Both the position numbers and the translations under genes were made by a program. 64,000 bases of DNA, taken from Sporomusa acidovorans. Its GTDB lineage: Bacteria > Bacillota > Negativicutes > Sporomusales > Sporomusaceae. The notes beneath the pieces are model-generated. The model ran no database searches and was not told where the DNA came from. It was given only the letters and a program-made list of their open reading frames with translations. Numbering within the stretch: the first letter of the stretch is position 1; the number at the start of each line of letters is the position of its first letter. The stretch lies in assembly GCF_002257695.2 (NCBI RefSeq), contig NZ_CP155571.1, one strand, 5' to 3'. Shown one piece after another: positions 1 to 8,902 of this stretch.

Positions 1-1200
1 TTAGAGCAAGCTGGCAGGAAAGTAAGCCAATGTCAGCGGTGCGGTACTTGTCTGACGGTTTGTCCGCTATATGCGATCGATGATGTTGAAAAGGTAAGTC
101 CCCGGGGCAAAAGTATGCTTGCCAGAGGTCTTGATCAGGGTGGTGTTGAGCCGACTGAAGAAGTATTGCGGGCAGTTGACTTCTGCCTTCTTTGCGGCGC
201 CTGTTCCGCTAATTGTCCCAATAAGGTTAGAACAGACGATACGGTAATTGATGTTCGGGAATATCTTATGCAGCAGAATGGCGGCCCGGGTTTGAAATAT
301 AAAACCATGGGGAATATGTTAAAAAGCCGGGGTATGGTAAGCTTGGCAACAGGCGCGATGAAAGTTTTACGGGGATTGGGACTTGGCGGTATCGTCCCTA
401 ATGGGATGTTGCCTGATCAATATACGCGTGAACAGTTTCTCGCAGCCTTTGCCGGACCGAGAGTTTTTGGTCAGGCGGCTGAACCCTCAAAACTGAAGAT
501 TTCCAAGGAAATGCAAGTGGCCTATTTTAAAGGCTGTACCATGAAAATGATTTTTCCGGAGGTGGTAAAAGATACTTTAAAGATTCTGGAAGGGATAACA
601 ACACCCCTGGTAATGGAAAATGTTTGTTGCGGTTTGCCCCATTTGGCCCATGGGCTGCGTAATGAATTTTTGGAACTTGCGAAAAAAAATATCGAGCTCT
701 ATGCGGAAGCGGATATTGTTGTAACTGATTGTGCAAGCTGTGGCAGTACCCTGAAGCATATGGTCGAATATTTTGCTGATGATCCGCACTGGCAAAGCCG
801 GGCGGCGGCTTTTAGCCGCAAGGTGATTGACATAACAGAGTACTTGGTTGGGGTTGGTTATTCTCCAAGACAAAAATTAACAGCAACCCTGACCTATCAT
901 GATCCGTGCCATTTGGTGCGTGGTCAGGGTATAAAAAAACAGCCGCGGCAGTTGCTGCAGGCGGCGGGAAATTTTGTCGATATGAAAGCGGCGGACACTT
1001 GTTGCGGTGGTGCGGGTTCCTTTCATATGGACTACCCGGAGGTTTCTACCCGGATTTTGGCAAACAAGCAGCGAAACATTGAACAAACAGGTGCTGATGT
1101 TGTAGTTACCGGTTGTCCGGTTTGCCTGATTCAATTGAACAAGGCCGCGAAATCAAGTGGCGGTAAATTTAAAGCAATGCATATTTGTCAGGTCATTTAA
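1..1200 (+). CDS. Iron-sulfur (CCG-domain) subunit of a glycolate/lactate-type dehydrogenase, 5' partial
   Basis: The reading frame is open from base 1, so the start lies left of the window; 399 residues are visible. Two 4Fe-4S binding motifs come first, CQRCGTCLTVCP (residues 11-22) and CLLCGACSANCP (about 62-73). Two CCG (DUF3483/heterodisulfide-reductase-type) motifs follow, CCGLPHLAHG and CCGGAGSFHMDYP. This order is that of GlcF and LutA-like subunits, which pass electrons from an FAD-linked 2-hydroxyacid dehydrogenase subunit to the quinone pool or to an electron-transfer flavoprotein. The flavin subunit would be expected just upstream, outside the window. The substrate cannot be read from this piece. 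A hairpin terminator follows the stop, so it probably ends its operon. Confidence 0.85.
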   Translation, partial: LEQAGRKVSQCQRCGTCLTVCPLYAIDDVEKVSPRGKSMLARGLDQGGVEPTEEVLRAVDFCLLCGACSANCPNKVRTDDTVIDVREYLMQQNGGPGLKYKTMGNMLKSRGMVSLATGAMKVLRGLGLGGIVPNGMLPDQYTREQFLAAFAGPRVFGQAAEPSKLKISKEMQVAYFKGCTMKMIFPEVVKDTLKILEGITTPLVMENVCCGLPHLAHGLRNEFLELAKKNIELYAEADIVVTDCASCGSTLKHMVEYFADDPHWQSRAAAFSRKVIDITEYLVGVGYSPRQKLTATLTYHDPCHLVRGQGIKKQPRQLLQAAGNFVDMKAADTCCGGAGSFHMDYPEVSTRILANKQRNIEQTGADVVVTGCPVCLIQLNKAAKSSGGKFKAMHICQVI

Positions 1201-1260
1201 TTGTTGATAAAGAACGTGTTTGGCTTTGGCAAGAGACAGCGGAATCATAGGTATATGAGA

Positions 1261-1291
1261 ACTGCCGGCAGGTACTGTCGGCAGTTTTTTT
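1261..1291 (+). terminator. Rho-independent terminator
   Basis: An 11-bp stem (1261-1271 with 1275-1285, one G-T pair) is followed by a T run. It closes the Fe-S subunit gene and separates it from the convergent regulator gene. Confidence 0.8.
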
Positions 1292-1352
1292 CGTGTGCCC
1301 AGATGGATGTTTGCCGGTGAAAATCTGATACGGAGGTTAATAGTGCCAACTG

Positions 1353-3386
1353 TTACAGCTTTTGGGAAAGAATGTAGTGCTCGCCTTTTTCTGTTAATAC
1401 AGATCCTTTGCCGTTTAGCGTGGTAATTAAGTTGGAATTTCTAAGAGTGTCAAGACGTGATTTCACCTGTTGGAGGGTGAGGGACCTGCCTCTGGCGTTG
1501 AGGAGTTTCTGGAGATTATAGCGCCCGATGAGCAGATGTTTGTTTTTGGCTTCCAGCAGAAGCTGGAGTACTTCCAAGAGCTCGTCCCTTATTTTAGGAT
1601 CTCTAAATAATAAGGTTTGAGTTGCCTTTTGCGGGACAGGGTGTACGGGCTTGTTTTCCGAACTGCCAATAAGGCGTCTAATATCTTCTGTTAGATTATT
1701 GCCGGTATCATGAGCAATTGTAATATATTCGGCAATGTTTTGAAGCTGACGGATGTTTCCCGGCCAGGAATAAGTGCATAACATGTCAATCAGTTCTTTT
1801 GGAATGACTGGTTTTGGTCCGTTATTTTTGCTAAGGAAATGTTTTAGTAATAGTTCAATGTCATCTTTGCGCTCGCGCAAGGGCGGTACAGACAAAGAAA
1901 GCACATTCAAACGGTAGTATAGATCCTGTCGGAATAGACCCTGTTCTACTAAGCCGGGAAGGTTTTTATTGGTTGCTGCGATGATGCGAACATCTACCGG
2001 AATAATTTTGTTGCCGGATATTCGCATGATCTCTCTTTCTTGCAGTACGCGCAGCATTTTTATTTGTATTGATAGCGGAGCATCGCCGAGTTCATCTAGA
2101 AAAATAGTTCCGCTATCGGCTAATTCAAATAATCCCCGTTTACCGCCTTTGCGGGCTCCGGTAAAAGCCCCTTCTTCATATCCGAATAATTCGCTTTCTA
2201 AAAGTGATTCTGACAGGGCAGCACAGTTAATGGCGATAAAGGGAAATTTGCTTCTGGCTGAAGCATTGTGAATCGATTGGGCGAAAAGTTCTTTGCCTGT
2301 ACCGCTTTCGCCGGTTATTAAAATGGTGTAGTCTTTTTCTGCAAAACGTTTGGCCAAGGCGATAGTTTTAGCCATAGTTGAGCTTTTATGAATAATATCA
2401 TCAAAAGTAAATTTTGCGGTATATCCTCTGTACTTGGCGTGACGTTTGTATTGTTCGTCAATTTTTTTTATGTTGCTTAAATCTTTTAACGTAATTAGAT
2501 GAATCGTTTTTTGATTATCTACAGTTAAATGTTTGTTTTCAGCATGGATTACCTTATCGTCAATATTGATAAAGGCGGCATCCGAATATTCACCCTGATT
2601 TATATTTACGTGGACTTCATTAAGATATCTGCCTATCAGCTGTTTTTCGTTTAAAATAGATGCGGCCACGGTATTGTGAAAGGTAATCTTTTGGTTGGTC
2701 TCGGTAACAATGATGCCATCTTCGAAGTTGGACAAGACCAGCTTCATTTGTTGTTGGAGCATTGCGTTTTGCTTGATTTGATTAGATAGTTTCATGGATA
2801 AATTAACAAGGTCCCGAACATATCGTTCGTATAAATAATCATCTACTAGTGTACCGTTTCTACAGTAAAAGAGCACCTGAGCGATTGTCATTAAACTAAT
2901 TAACCGTGTACCTATGTTAACAATATTAGGAATGCCGGGCGGGACAAGGTGCGCTTCATCAGGAGTAATAGCATACTGGTATTCCCGCTCAAGCGGCTTA
3001 CCGGGAATATAGGGGAAATATGTAAGATGGTTAATGCCGATTGTCTCCAATTCTGTAATTACTTCTAGCGTATTTTCGTATAAATTATTTACTATCAGAA
3101 CTTCCGTGCCCTTGGGAATATCGAAAAGAAGGCCAATGGCTTGGGGGTTTATGGTGCGTTTGGCGACAAAATATTTACAGTTATTATCCAAATTATTTGC
3201 AATTAAATCTTTTACAACAGGTGCTGTTATTAATATAAGGTTGTCCTCGGCATGCTTTGTGCGGATATAATCTTGATAGCAATAACTTTTAATTTCGAAG
3301 TAGTCGCCGATTAAAGGGGTTAATTGTTCGTGAATCTCTTTTCTTGCTTTTTCATTATAGGAGACGGTGGTAAGAATTTGCTTCAT
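1353..3386 (-). CDS. Sigma-54-dependent transcriptional activator with PAS domain
   Basis: Start chosen at 3386 because AAGGAGG lies just upstream of that ATG; an upstream in-frame start has no such site. The 677-residue protein has an N-terminal sensor region (about 1-200) resembling PrpR-type receptor domains, a PAS-like segment (about 220-310), and an AAA+ domain with Walker A GESGTGKE (about 359-366), the sigma-54 contact loop GAFTGA (about 406-411) and Walker B TIFLDELGD. The C-terminus lacks an obvious Fis-type helix-turn-helix and instead ends in what looks like a winged-helix region (about 600-677). It is divergent from the vor-ptb-buk operon, whose upstream region holds a sigma-54 promoter and a palindrome, so it is very likely that operon's activator, analogous to BkdR of Bacillus, although the N-terminus is different. 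Confidence 0.9.
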   Translation of the reverse strand: MKQILTTVSYNEKARKEIHEQLTPLIGDYFEIKSYCYQDYIRTKHAEDNLILITAPVVKDLIANNLDNNCKYFVAKRTINPQAIGLLFDIPKGTEVLIVNNLYENTLEVITELETIGINHLTYFPYIPGKPLEREYQYAITPDEAHLVPPGIPNIVNIGTRLISLMTIAQVLFYCRNGTLVDDYLYERYVRDLVNLSMKLSNQIKQNAMLQQQMKLVLSNFEDGIIVTETNQKITFHNTVAASILNEKQLIGRYLNEVHVNINQGEYSDAAFINIDDKVIHAENKHLTVDNQKTIHLITLKDLSNIKKIDEQYKRHAKYRGYTAKFTFDDIIHKSSTMAKTIALAKRFAEKDYTILITGESGTGKELFAQSIHNASARSKFPFIAINCAALSESLLESELFGYEEGAFTGARKGGKRGLFELADSGTIFLDELGDAPLSIQIKMLRVLQEREIMRISGNKIIPVDVRIIAATNKNLPGLVEQGLFRQDLYYRLNVLSLSVPPLRERKDDIELLLKHFLSKNNGPKPVIPKELIDMLCTYSWPGNIRQLQNIAEYITIAHDTGNNLTEDIRRLIGSSENKPVHPVPQKATQTLLFRDPKIRDELLEVLQLLLEAKNKHLLIGRYNLQKLLNARGRSLTLQQVKSRLDTLRNSNLITTLNGKGSVLTEKGEHYILSQKL

Positions 3387-3446
3387 AACTTTTTCCTCCT
3401 TGGAGTAAGGGGTTAGTATGAATAACATTCGGTAAGATAATTAATT

Positions 3447-3495
3447 ATCCTGCATACAACCTGGTTATAAACAGGTTATATGCAGGATGTTTTTT
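3447..3495 (+). terminator. Orphan strong hairpin with T tract
   Basis: A 17-bp stem (3447-3463 with 3472-3488, one mismatch) with an 8-nt loop is followed by seven T residues. It has terminator form on the + strand, but no gene precedes it on that strand; it lies between the regulator start and the sigma-54 promoter. It may insulate the regulator from antisense transcription. Confidence 0.55.
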
Positions 3496-3611
3496 TATTC
3501 AAATGAGAGGATGTATTTTTTTCTTTTAATGGCTTATGGAAAGATAATTTTAGATGAATTTGATGCCGGGTAAATGTTTGTGGTAGTAGAAAAATGCCGT
3601 ATTAACGAGTA

Positions 3612-3640
3612 AATGCATGACGTTGCTACGTCAATGCATT
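3612..3640 (+). promoter_or_regulatory. Probable upstream activating sequence for the sigma-54 activator
   Basis: An interrupted palindrome, AATGCATGACGT-TGCT-ACGTCAATGCATT, with arms identical except for one extra base in the right arm. It lies about 40-65 bp upstream of the sigma-54 promoter and next to the divergent activator gene, which is where enhancer-binding proteins bind. The assignment is by position and symmetry only. Confidence 0.55.
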
Positions 3641-3676
3641 GTGATTTTATAAGCGGATAGAAAAGGATCTACGCCT

Positions 3677-3692
3677 TGGCATGGTATTTGCA
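3677..3692 (+). promoter_or_regulatory. Sigma-54 (RpoN) promoter
   Basis: TGGCATGGTATTTGCA matches the consensus TGGCAC-N5-TTGCW. The invariant GG (3678-3679) and GC (3690-3691) are separated by exactly ten bases, the required spacing. Transcription would start near 3703 and run into the vor-ptb-buk genes through a leader of about 285 nt. Confidence 0.8.
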
Positions 3693-3988
3693 TATATCAG
3701 AGATATAAACATAATAGGTGGATTAGAGACTGAAAGTTCACTATCGTTGTGTTTGTAAAAAATTCCGAATTTAAATATTGTTCGATCATTTACATCAAAC
3801 AATAGGGGATTTGATTAGTTCAGTTATAACTGAAGTTAATATGGGGGTGCTAAAGGGCAGATACATGGATATGATGTCATATTTAAGATAAAGTGTTTTA
3901 GCAATTTTCCACAATTCCAGGGTAATAAAAATAACTAAACCAAAGCCTGATATGATGACAAAAAAATGAAATGGAAGGGGTCTTATAG

Positions 3989-5152
3989 GTGGGAGAAAAG
4001 AAAAAAGTTGCGTTACTAATGGGTAACGAGGCAGTCGCTGCCGGAGCCATCGCTGCTGGCGTAAGTTTTTATGCCGGCTATCCAATTACGCCGGCAACTG
4101 AGATTGCTGAAATACTGGCTTCGAAATTGCCGCAAGCCGGCGGTAAGTATATTCAAACAGAAGACGAACTGGCCATGATGGGTGCAATTGTCGGTGCATC
4201 GCTGGGTGGTGCGAAAAGTATGACGGCGACAAGCGGCCCGGGTTTTACGCTCGTTCAGGAAAACCTCGGATATGCAGCTTTGGCTGAGATACCCTGTGTC
4301 GTTGTTGCTGTGCAAAGGGGTGGCCCTTCAACAGGCTTGCCAACTTTACCAGCCCAAGGAGATGTGATGCAGGCACGCTGGGGAACACATGGTGATCATC
4401 CAATTATTGTACTTTCGCCTTCCTCAGTACGTGAGACTTTTGATTTAACGATTGAGGCAGTTAACTATTCCGAGAAATACCGGACGCCGGTAATTTTGCT
4501 GACAGATGCCGCAATTGCCCATTTGCGGGAAAGAACAGAGCTGCCTTCTCAGGACGAGATAAAAATTATTAACCGTAAAAAGCCAACAGTACCGCCGGAA
4601 CAATATGCACCGTATAAAGCAGATGCTGACGGTGTGCCTCCCATGGCTAATTTTGGTGAAGGCTACCGCTATTTTATTTCAGGGCTTATTCATAATGAAA
4701 ATGGTTCGCCGGTATTACAAGATCCTAAAGTAGCAACTCAACTGGTAACCAGGCTGCATGAAAAAATTACAAAAAATCGTGATGATATTGTAAAATGTGA
4801 AAATTTTATGACGGAAGATGCCGAGATCGTCATTGTTGCTTATGGTTGTGTAGCAAGGTCTGCTAAGGCGGCTGTTACTGAGGCTCGCAAAAAGGGAATA
4901 AAGGCGGGGGTATTCAGACCGATTACCTTGTGGCCATCTCCGGATAAAGAACTTTTAGCGGCTACAAAAAAGGCGCATAGCATTATTGTTACGGAAATGA
5001 ATCTGGGTCAGTACAATGGTGAAGTATCAAGAATAATTTGTGATGGAGACGCTCGGGCTAAAGTATATTCGGTATCTGAAATCGGCGGCGCCCTTATCCA
5101 TCCGGAAAAGATTCTAAACAAAATCACGGAGGTGGCTCTCAATGGAAAATAA
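3989..5152 (+). CDS. vorB: 2-oxoacid:ferredoxin oxidoreductase, alpha subunit (VorB/KorA-like)
   Basis: 387 residues from a GTG start preceded by GGAAGGGG. The N-terminus carries the family signature GYPITPATEIAE and, further on, MTATSGPGFTL; the C-terminus carries TEMNLGQYNGEV, as in alpha subunits of four-subunit ferredoxin oxidoreductases. The enzyme oxidatively decarboxylates a 2-oxoacid to acyl-CoA in the cytoplasm, reducing ferredoxin. The downstream ptb-buk pair suggests branched-chain or short-chain 2-oxoacids such as 2-ketoisovalerate, though 2-ketoglutarate cannot be excluded from sequence. The stop overlaps the next gene by 11 nt, implying translational coupling. First gene downstream of the sigma-54 promoter. 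Confidence 0.88.
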   Translation: MGEKKKVALLMGNEAVAAGAIAAGVSFYAGYPITPATEIAEILASKLPQAGGKYIQTEDELAMMGAIVGASLGGAKSMTATSGPGFTLVQENLGYAALAEIPCVVVAVQRGGPSTGLPTLPAQGDVMQARWGTHGDHPIIVLSPSSVRETFDLTIEAVNYSEKYRTPVILLTDAAIAHLRERTELPSQDEIKIINRKKPTVPPEQYAPYKADADGVPPMANFGEGYRYFISGLIHNENGSPVLQDPKVATQLVTRLHEKITKNRDDIVKCENFMTEDAEIVIVAYGCVARSAKAAVTEARKKGIKAGVFRPITLWPSPDKELLAATKKAHSIIVTEMNLGQYNGEVSRIICDGDARAKVYSVSEIGGALIHPEKILNKITEVALNGK

Positions 5153-6554
5153 GCCGCAAATCAACGACTACCTCAGAACAACAGATTTTCCTACAATATG
5201 GTGTCCCGGCTGTGGTCATGGAGTAATTCTTAAATCGGCCATAAGGGCTATAGCCGGCTTGAATTTAGATAAGAATGATATTATTGCCGTTTCCGGCATT
5301 GGGTGCTCGGCCAGAACTCCGGCCTATGGTGACTTTAACTGTGTTCAAACAACCCATGGACGGGCAATTGCTTTTGCAACAGGTTTGAAAGTTCAACGGC
5401 CGGATAAGCATGTTATCGTGTTTACAGGGGATGGCGATTGTACGGCGATTGGCGGTAATCATTTTATTCATGCGGCCAGACGTAACATTAACATGACCGT
5501 TATTGTCATGAATAACTGGATCTATGGCATGACAGGGGGACAAGTTTCGCCGGCAACACCTACTAATAAATATTCGACGACAACTCCGTTTGGTAACTTG
5601 GAGTCAGATGTTGACATTTGCGGTCTTGCTGCCGCTGCCGGTGCTACGTATGTTGCCAGGGGATCGGTTTATCATGTAAACCAATTAAGTGAAGTAATTG
5701 CTAAAGGTATTACTCACAAAGGCTTTAGCGTAATTGAATGCTTGGATGTTTGTCCGACTGCTTATGGACGCAAAAATAACTTCCGCGAAGTTACCCAGAT
5801 GTATGAATGGTTACGCGATTCGTGTATCTCTGTGGAAAAGGCAAAAACAATGACCGCGGAAGAATTGTCAGACAAAAAGATCATTGGCGTTTTGAAGCAG
5901 GTTGAAAAAGCCGAATATGTTGAAAAAGTAGAGAAGTTGATCAATGAGGTCAAAGGGAAAAATAAAAATGATTTTCACTTCTTAGAGGTTACACCGGACG
6001 AAAAAGCGGAAGCCAAAGAACAGCTGGAGTTGCGACTTAGTGGTTCCGGCGGACAAGGCCTGATTTTAGCTGGCGTTTTATTAGGTGAAGCAGCCATTAT
6101 GGCAGGAAAAAACGCAGTGCATTCCCAGTCGTATGGGACAGAGGCACGTGGCGGGGCAAGTCGTTCAGAAGTGATCATCAGTGACAAAGATATTGATTTT
6201 CCGGAAGTGCATAATCCCGATGTATTATTAGTAATGACTCAACAGTCCTGCGACAAATTTGCCGCCACTGTGAAAGCAGGCGGAACCATTCTTGTTGATA
6301 GTACCTTAGTTGAGACTGTCCCTGAGGTCAACGCAAAAATTTATAGACTGCCGATAACCCAAATTGCTATTGAAGAATTCAAAACAGCGATTGTTGCCAA
6401 TGTTATTGCGGTAGGCGCGTTGGCCAAGATAACCGGAATTGCTCCGATCGCTATGCTGGAGAAAATTGTAGCCGCCAGAGTACCTGCACGTACGAAAGAA
6501 ACCAACATTAAGGCATTATTAAGAGGCTATGAATGTGCGGGTCAGCAGGAATAG
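5142..6554 (+). CDS. 2-oxoacid:ferredoxin oxidoreductase, fused beta and gamma subunits
   Basis: 470 residues joining two subunits usually encoded separately. Residues about 1-245 form the thiamine-diphosphate-binding beta subunit: the N-terminal Cys pair in WCPGCGHG, the TPP/metal motif GDGDCTAIGGNHF and a conserved third Cys in CLDVCPTAYG. A charged linker (about 245-295, Lys/Glu rich) leads to the gamma subunit (about 296-470), recognised by LSGSGGQGLILAG and YGTEARGGASRSEV. No stop or frameshift separates the two halves. It starts inside the alpha gene and is followed by the ferredoxin subunit, so the order alpha, beta-gamma, delta gives a complete enzyme. Confidence 0.88.
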   Translation: MENKPQINDYLRTTDFPTIWCPGCGHGVILKSAIRAIAGLNLDKNDIIAVSGIGCSARTPAYGDFNCVQTTHGRAIAFATGLKVQRPDKHVIVFTGDGDCTAIGGNHFIHAARRNINMTVIVMNNWIYGMTGGQVSPATPTNKYSTTTPFGNLESDVDICGLAAAAGATYVARGSVYHVNQLSEVIAKGITHKGFSVIECLDVCPTAYGRKNNFREVTQMYEWLRDSCISVEKAKTMTAEELSDKKIIGVLKQVEKAEYVEKVEKLINEVKGKNKNDFHFLEVTPDEKAEAKEQLELRLSGSGGQGLILAGVLLGEAAIMAGKNAVHSQSYGTEARGGASRSEVIISDKDIDFPEVHNPDVLLVMTQQSCDKFAATVKAGGTILVDSTLVETVPEVNAKIYRLPITQIAIEEFKTAIVANVIAVGALAKITGIAPIAMLEKIVAARVPARTKETNIKALLRGYECAGQQE

Positions 6555-6586
6555 CAAGCGGCGTAATTAGAGAGGAGTGTTGAGAG

Positions 6587-6787
6587 GTGTCAAAAGAGCA
6601 GTTCATTCCACAGATAAAGCGGGAATGGTGTAAAAGTTGTGGTTTATGCGTCAAATTTTGCCCTAAAGATGTGTTTGAAAAAGATTTGTTGGGTAATCCG
6701 TATGTAGCCAATCCGGATGCATGTGTAGCCTGTAATATGTGTGATTATCGCTGCCCCGATTTTGCCATTACTTTTGTAAAGAAGTAA
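6587..6787 (+). CDS. 2-oxoacid:ferredoxin oxidoreductase, 2x4Fe-4S ferredoxin (delta) subunit
   Basis: 66 residues from a GTG start with AGAGGAG upstream. Two ferredoxin motifs, CKSCGLCVKFCP and CVACNMCDYRCP, bind two 4Fe-4S clusters and relay electrons from the TPP site to free ferredoxin. Length and motif spacing are normal for the small subunit of VOR/KOR enzymes. It lies 32 nt after the beta-gamma fusion and completes the oxidoreductase. Confidence 0.88.
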   Translation: MSKEQFIPQIKREWCKSCGLCVKFCPKDVFEKDLLGNPYVANPDACVACNMCDYRCPDFAITFVKK

Positions 6788-6805
6788 TCGTAAACATATC
6801 TCACT

Positions 6806-6840
6806 CATCATCATGTCCGGTTTTGCCGGATATGATGATG
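6806..6840 (+). repeat. Intercistronic hairpin
   Basis: A 15-bp stem (6806-6820 with 6826-6840, one G-T pair) with a 5-nt loop and no T run. It lies between the oxidoreductase genes and ptb and may stabilise or process the mRNA rather than end it. Confidence 0.6.
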
Positions 6841-6867
6841 GTTAGATTTGGCCAGAGGAGAGAGAAT

Positions 6868-7773
6868 ATGATTTTTAATAATTTTGATCAACTGATTGAT
6901 CAGGTGCGTTCTAAGAATCATGCAATAAAAACAGTTGCCGTCGTTGCGGCTGAAGACAGTCATACATTGGAAGCTATCAGCCATTCGACCAAAAACGGTT
7001 TTGTTAAAGCCCTGTTAGTTGGTGATAGACAAAAGATAACAGAGCAATTGTCAAAAATGGACGAGCGTCCATCTGATTATACGATTGTTCATGCCGACAA
7101 TGCGGCGGCTGCAGCTTATACTGCGGCGCAACTGGTGAATGAAGGACAGGCTCAGTTTCTGATGAAGGGCTTAATTGAGACGCCTACCTTGATGAAGATT
7201 TTGTTTAATAAAGAATGCGGTTTTCGTACCGGCAGCTTAATATCCCATATTTGTTTCGTTAAGATTCCGAATTATCATAAACTTATTGGCATAACAGATG
7301 TCGCGTTGAATATTTATCCGAATTTTGAGCAAAAGAAAGCGATTTTGGAGAATGCAGTGCGGACGATGACACGGATGGGATTCGATACTCCTAAGGTAGC
7401 CGTATTGGCAGCAAATGAGCATGTTAACCCCAAAATGCCGGAAACCGTTGATGCCGCAGAATTAAAAAAGATGAATAGCGAGGGAACTATTTCCGGGTGC
7501 ATTATTGAAGGTCCTATTTCCTACGACTTGACTCTTAGTAAAGAGGCGGCCGACATTAAAAGATTTAACAGCCCTGTTCCCGGCGACGTCGATCTGTTGC
7601 TTGTGCCGAATATCGCGGCAGGCAATATCTTGGTTAAAGCACTGGTTTATTCTGCGGAAGCCAATCGGGCCGGAATTGTTATCGGGGCAAAGGTTCCCAT
7701 TGTATTGTCCTCACGAGCCGCGGCGGCCGAAGACAAGTATTTGCCACTGGTCTTAGCAGCCTCTGCTTCCTAG
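6868..7773 (+). CDS. ptb: Phosphate butyryltransferase
   Basis: 301 residues; the start at 6868 is preceded by GAGGAGAGAG, and an earlier in-frame ATG at 6823 falls inside the hairpin without a ribosome site. The sequence has the phosphate acetyl/butyryl-transferase fold, with KTVAVVAAEDSHTLEA at the N-terminus and the conserved C-terminal LLVPNIAAGNILVKALVY. It exchanges the CoA of an acyl-CoA for phosphate. With the upstream oxidoreductase and the butyrate kinase it makes a chain from 2-oxoacid to acyl-CoA to acyl-phosphate to acid plus ATP, for example 2-ketoisovalerate to isobutyrate. Confidence 0.9.
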   Translation: MIFNNFDQLIDQVRSKNHAIKTVAVVAAEDSHTLEAISHSTKNGFVKALLVGDRQKITEQLSKMDERPSDYTIVHADNAAAAAYTAAQLVNEGQAQFLMKGLIETPTLMKILFNKECGFRTGSLISHICFVKIPNYHKLIGITDVALNIYPNFEQKKAILENAVRTMTRMGFDTPKVAVLAANEHVNPKMPETVDAAELKKMNSEGTISGCIIEGPISYDLTLSKEAADIKRFNSPVPGDVDLLLVPNIAAGNILVKALVYSAEANRAGIVIGAKVPIVLSSRAAAAEDKYLPLVLAASAS

Positions 7774-7800
7774 CGTATATTGAGCATAAAGGGGATTATT

Positions 7801-8883
7801 ATGGTAGAAAAAGAGTATAAAATCCTAACAATTAATCCTGGGTCCACCTCCACGAAGATTGCCGTTTATGAAAATGAGCAAGAATTATTCCGGAAGACAA
7901 TTGATCATGATCTGGAGGAACTGTCAAAATACAAGGTAGTTGCCGATCAGCTTCCCCTGAGAAAGCAGGCAATTTTAGATTGTCTCAAAGTCATGAACTT
8001 CTCGCTGGCACAGCTCGCGGCTGTGTCAGGGCGGGGCGGCGGCGGTCTTCCGCCTGTAAAGAAGGGAGCCTACCGGGTTAACCCGGTGATGGTCGACCAA
8101 CTCGTCCACCGCAATTATTCTGACCATGCCTCCAATCTGGGAGCTTTGCTTGCCTATGATATTGGTAACGGGTTACATATACCTGCCTATATTTATGATG
8201 CGGTTGCTGTCGATGAATTGATGGATGTCGCCAGATTATCAGGTCTTCCCGAACTTCCTCGCGTATCACGCTGCCATGTACTCAATATGAGGGCGGTAGC
8301 TTTAAAAGTTGCTGAAAAAATGTATAAGAACGTAGAAGAACTTAACATCATTGTAACCCACATGGGTGGCGGCGTGACATCTTCCATTATTAACAAAGGA
8401 AGACTGATTGATTTGATTGCCGATGATGAGGGTCCGTATTCCCCGGAACGGGCAGGAAGGGTTCAATGCCGGAAACTGATTGATTTATGTTTTTCCGGTA
8501 AGCATAACCGCTGGTCTGCAACCAGAAGGGTAAAAGGTGAAGGCGGTTTGGTGGCTTATTTAGGTACGAATAGTGCTTTGGCGGTAGAGGAAAAGATCAA
8601 AAACGGCGATGAATATGCAAAACTTGTCTATTACGGGATGGCCTATCAGGTTGCTAAAGGAATTGGCGAGCTTGCCACTGTTGTCAATGGTAAAGTGGAT
8701 GTTATTATTCTTACCGGCGCGGTAGCCCACTCTAAAATGATGACAGAATGGATTACGGAGAGAGTGAGTTTCATTGCGCCTGTTGAAATAATGCCTGGCG
8801 AAAACGAGATGGAAGCGCTGGCTTTAGGTGTATTGCGGGTTTTGCGAGGGCAGGAAACAGCAAATGAATTTGTGGAGAATTAA
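7801..8883 (+). CDS. buk: Butyrate kinase
   Basis: 360 residues of the ASKHA acetate/butyrate kinase family. The phosphate loop motif LTINPGSTSTKIAVYEN is at the N-terminus, and VTHMGGGVTS and ILTGAVAHSKMM lie further on. It transfers phosphate from butyryl-, isobutyryl- or related acyl-phosphate to ADP. ATG at 7801 was chosen over an upstream TTG at 7780 because of the AAAGGGG sequence before it. It follows ptb by 27 nt, the usual arrangement of this ATP-forming pair. Confidence 0.92.
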   Translation: MVEKEYKILTINPGSTSTKIAVYENEQELFRKTIDHDLEELSKYKVVADQLPLRKQAILDCLKVMNFSLAQLAAVSGRGGGGLPPVKKGAYRVNPVMVDQLVHRNYSDHASNLGALLAYDIGNGLHIPAYIYDAVAVDELMDVARLSGLPELPRVSRCHVLNMRAVALKVAEKMYKNVEELNIIVTHMGGGVTSSIINKGRLIDLIADDEGPYSPERAGRVQCRKLIDLCFSGKHNRWSATRRVKGEGGLVAYLGTNSALAVEEKIKNGDEYAKLVYYGMAYQVAKGIGELATVVNGKVDVIILTGAVAHSKMMTEWITERVSFIAPVEIMPGENEMEALALGVLRVLRGQETANEFVEN

Positions 8884-8902
8884 AAAAACTAGGAGGTATA
8901 CG

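Noticed and set aside
7780..7800. TTG at 7780 as butyrate kinase start
   Set aside because: Kinase homology begins right after ATG 7801, which has its own ribosome-site-like sequence.
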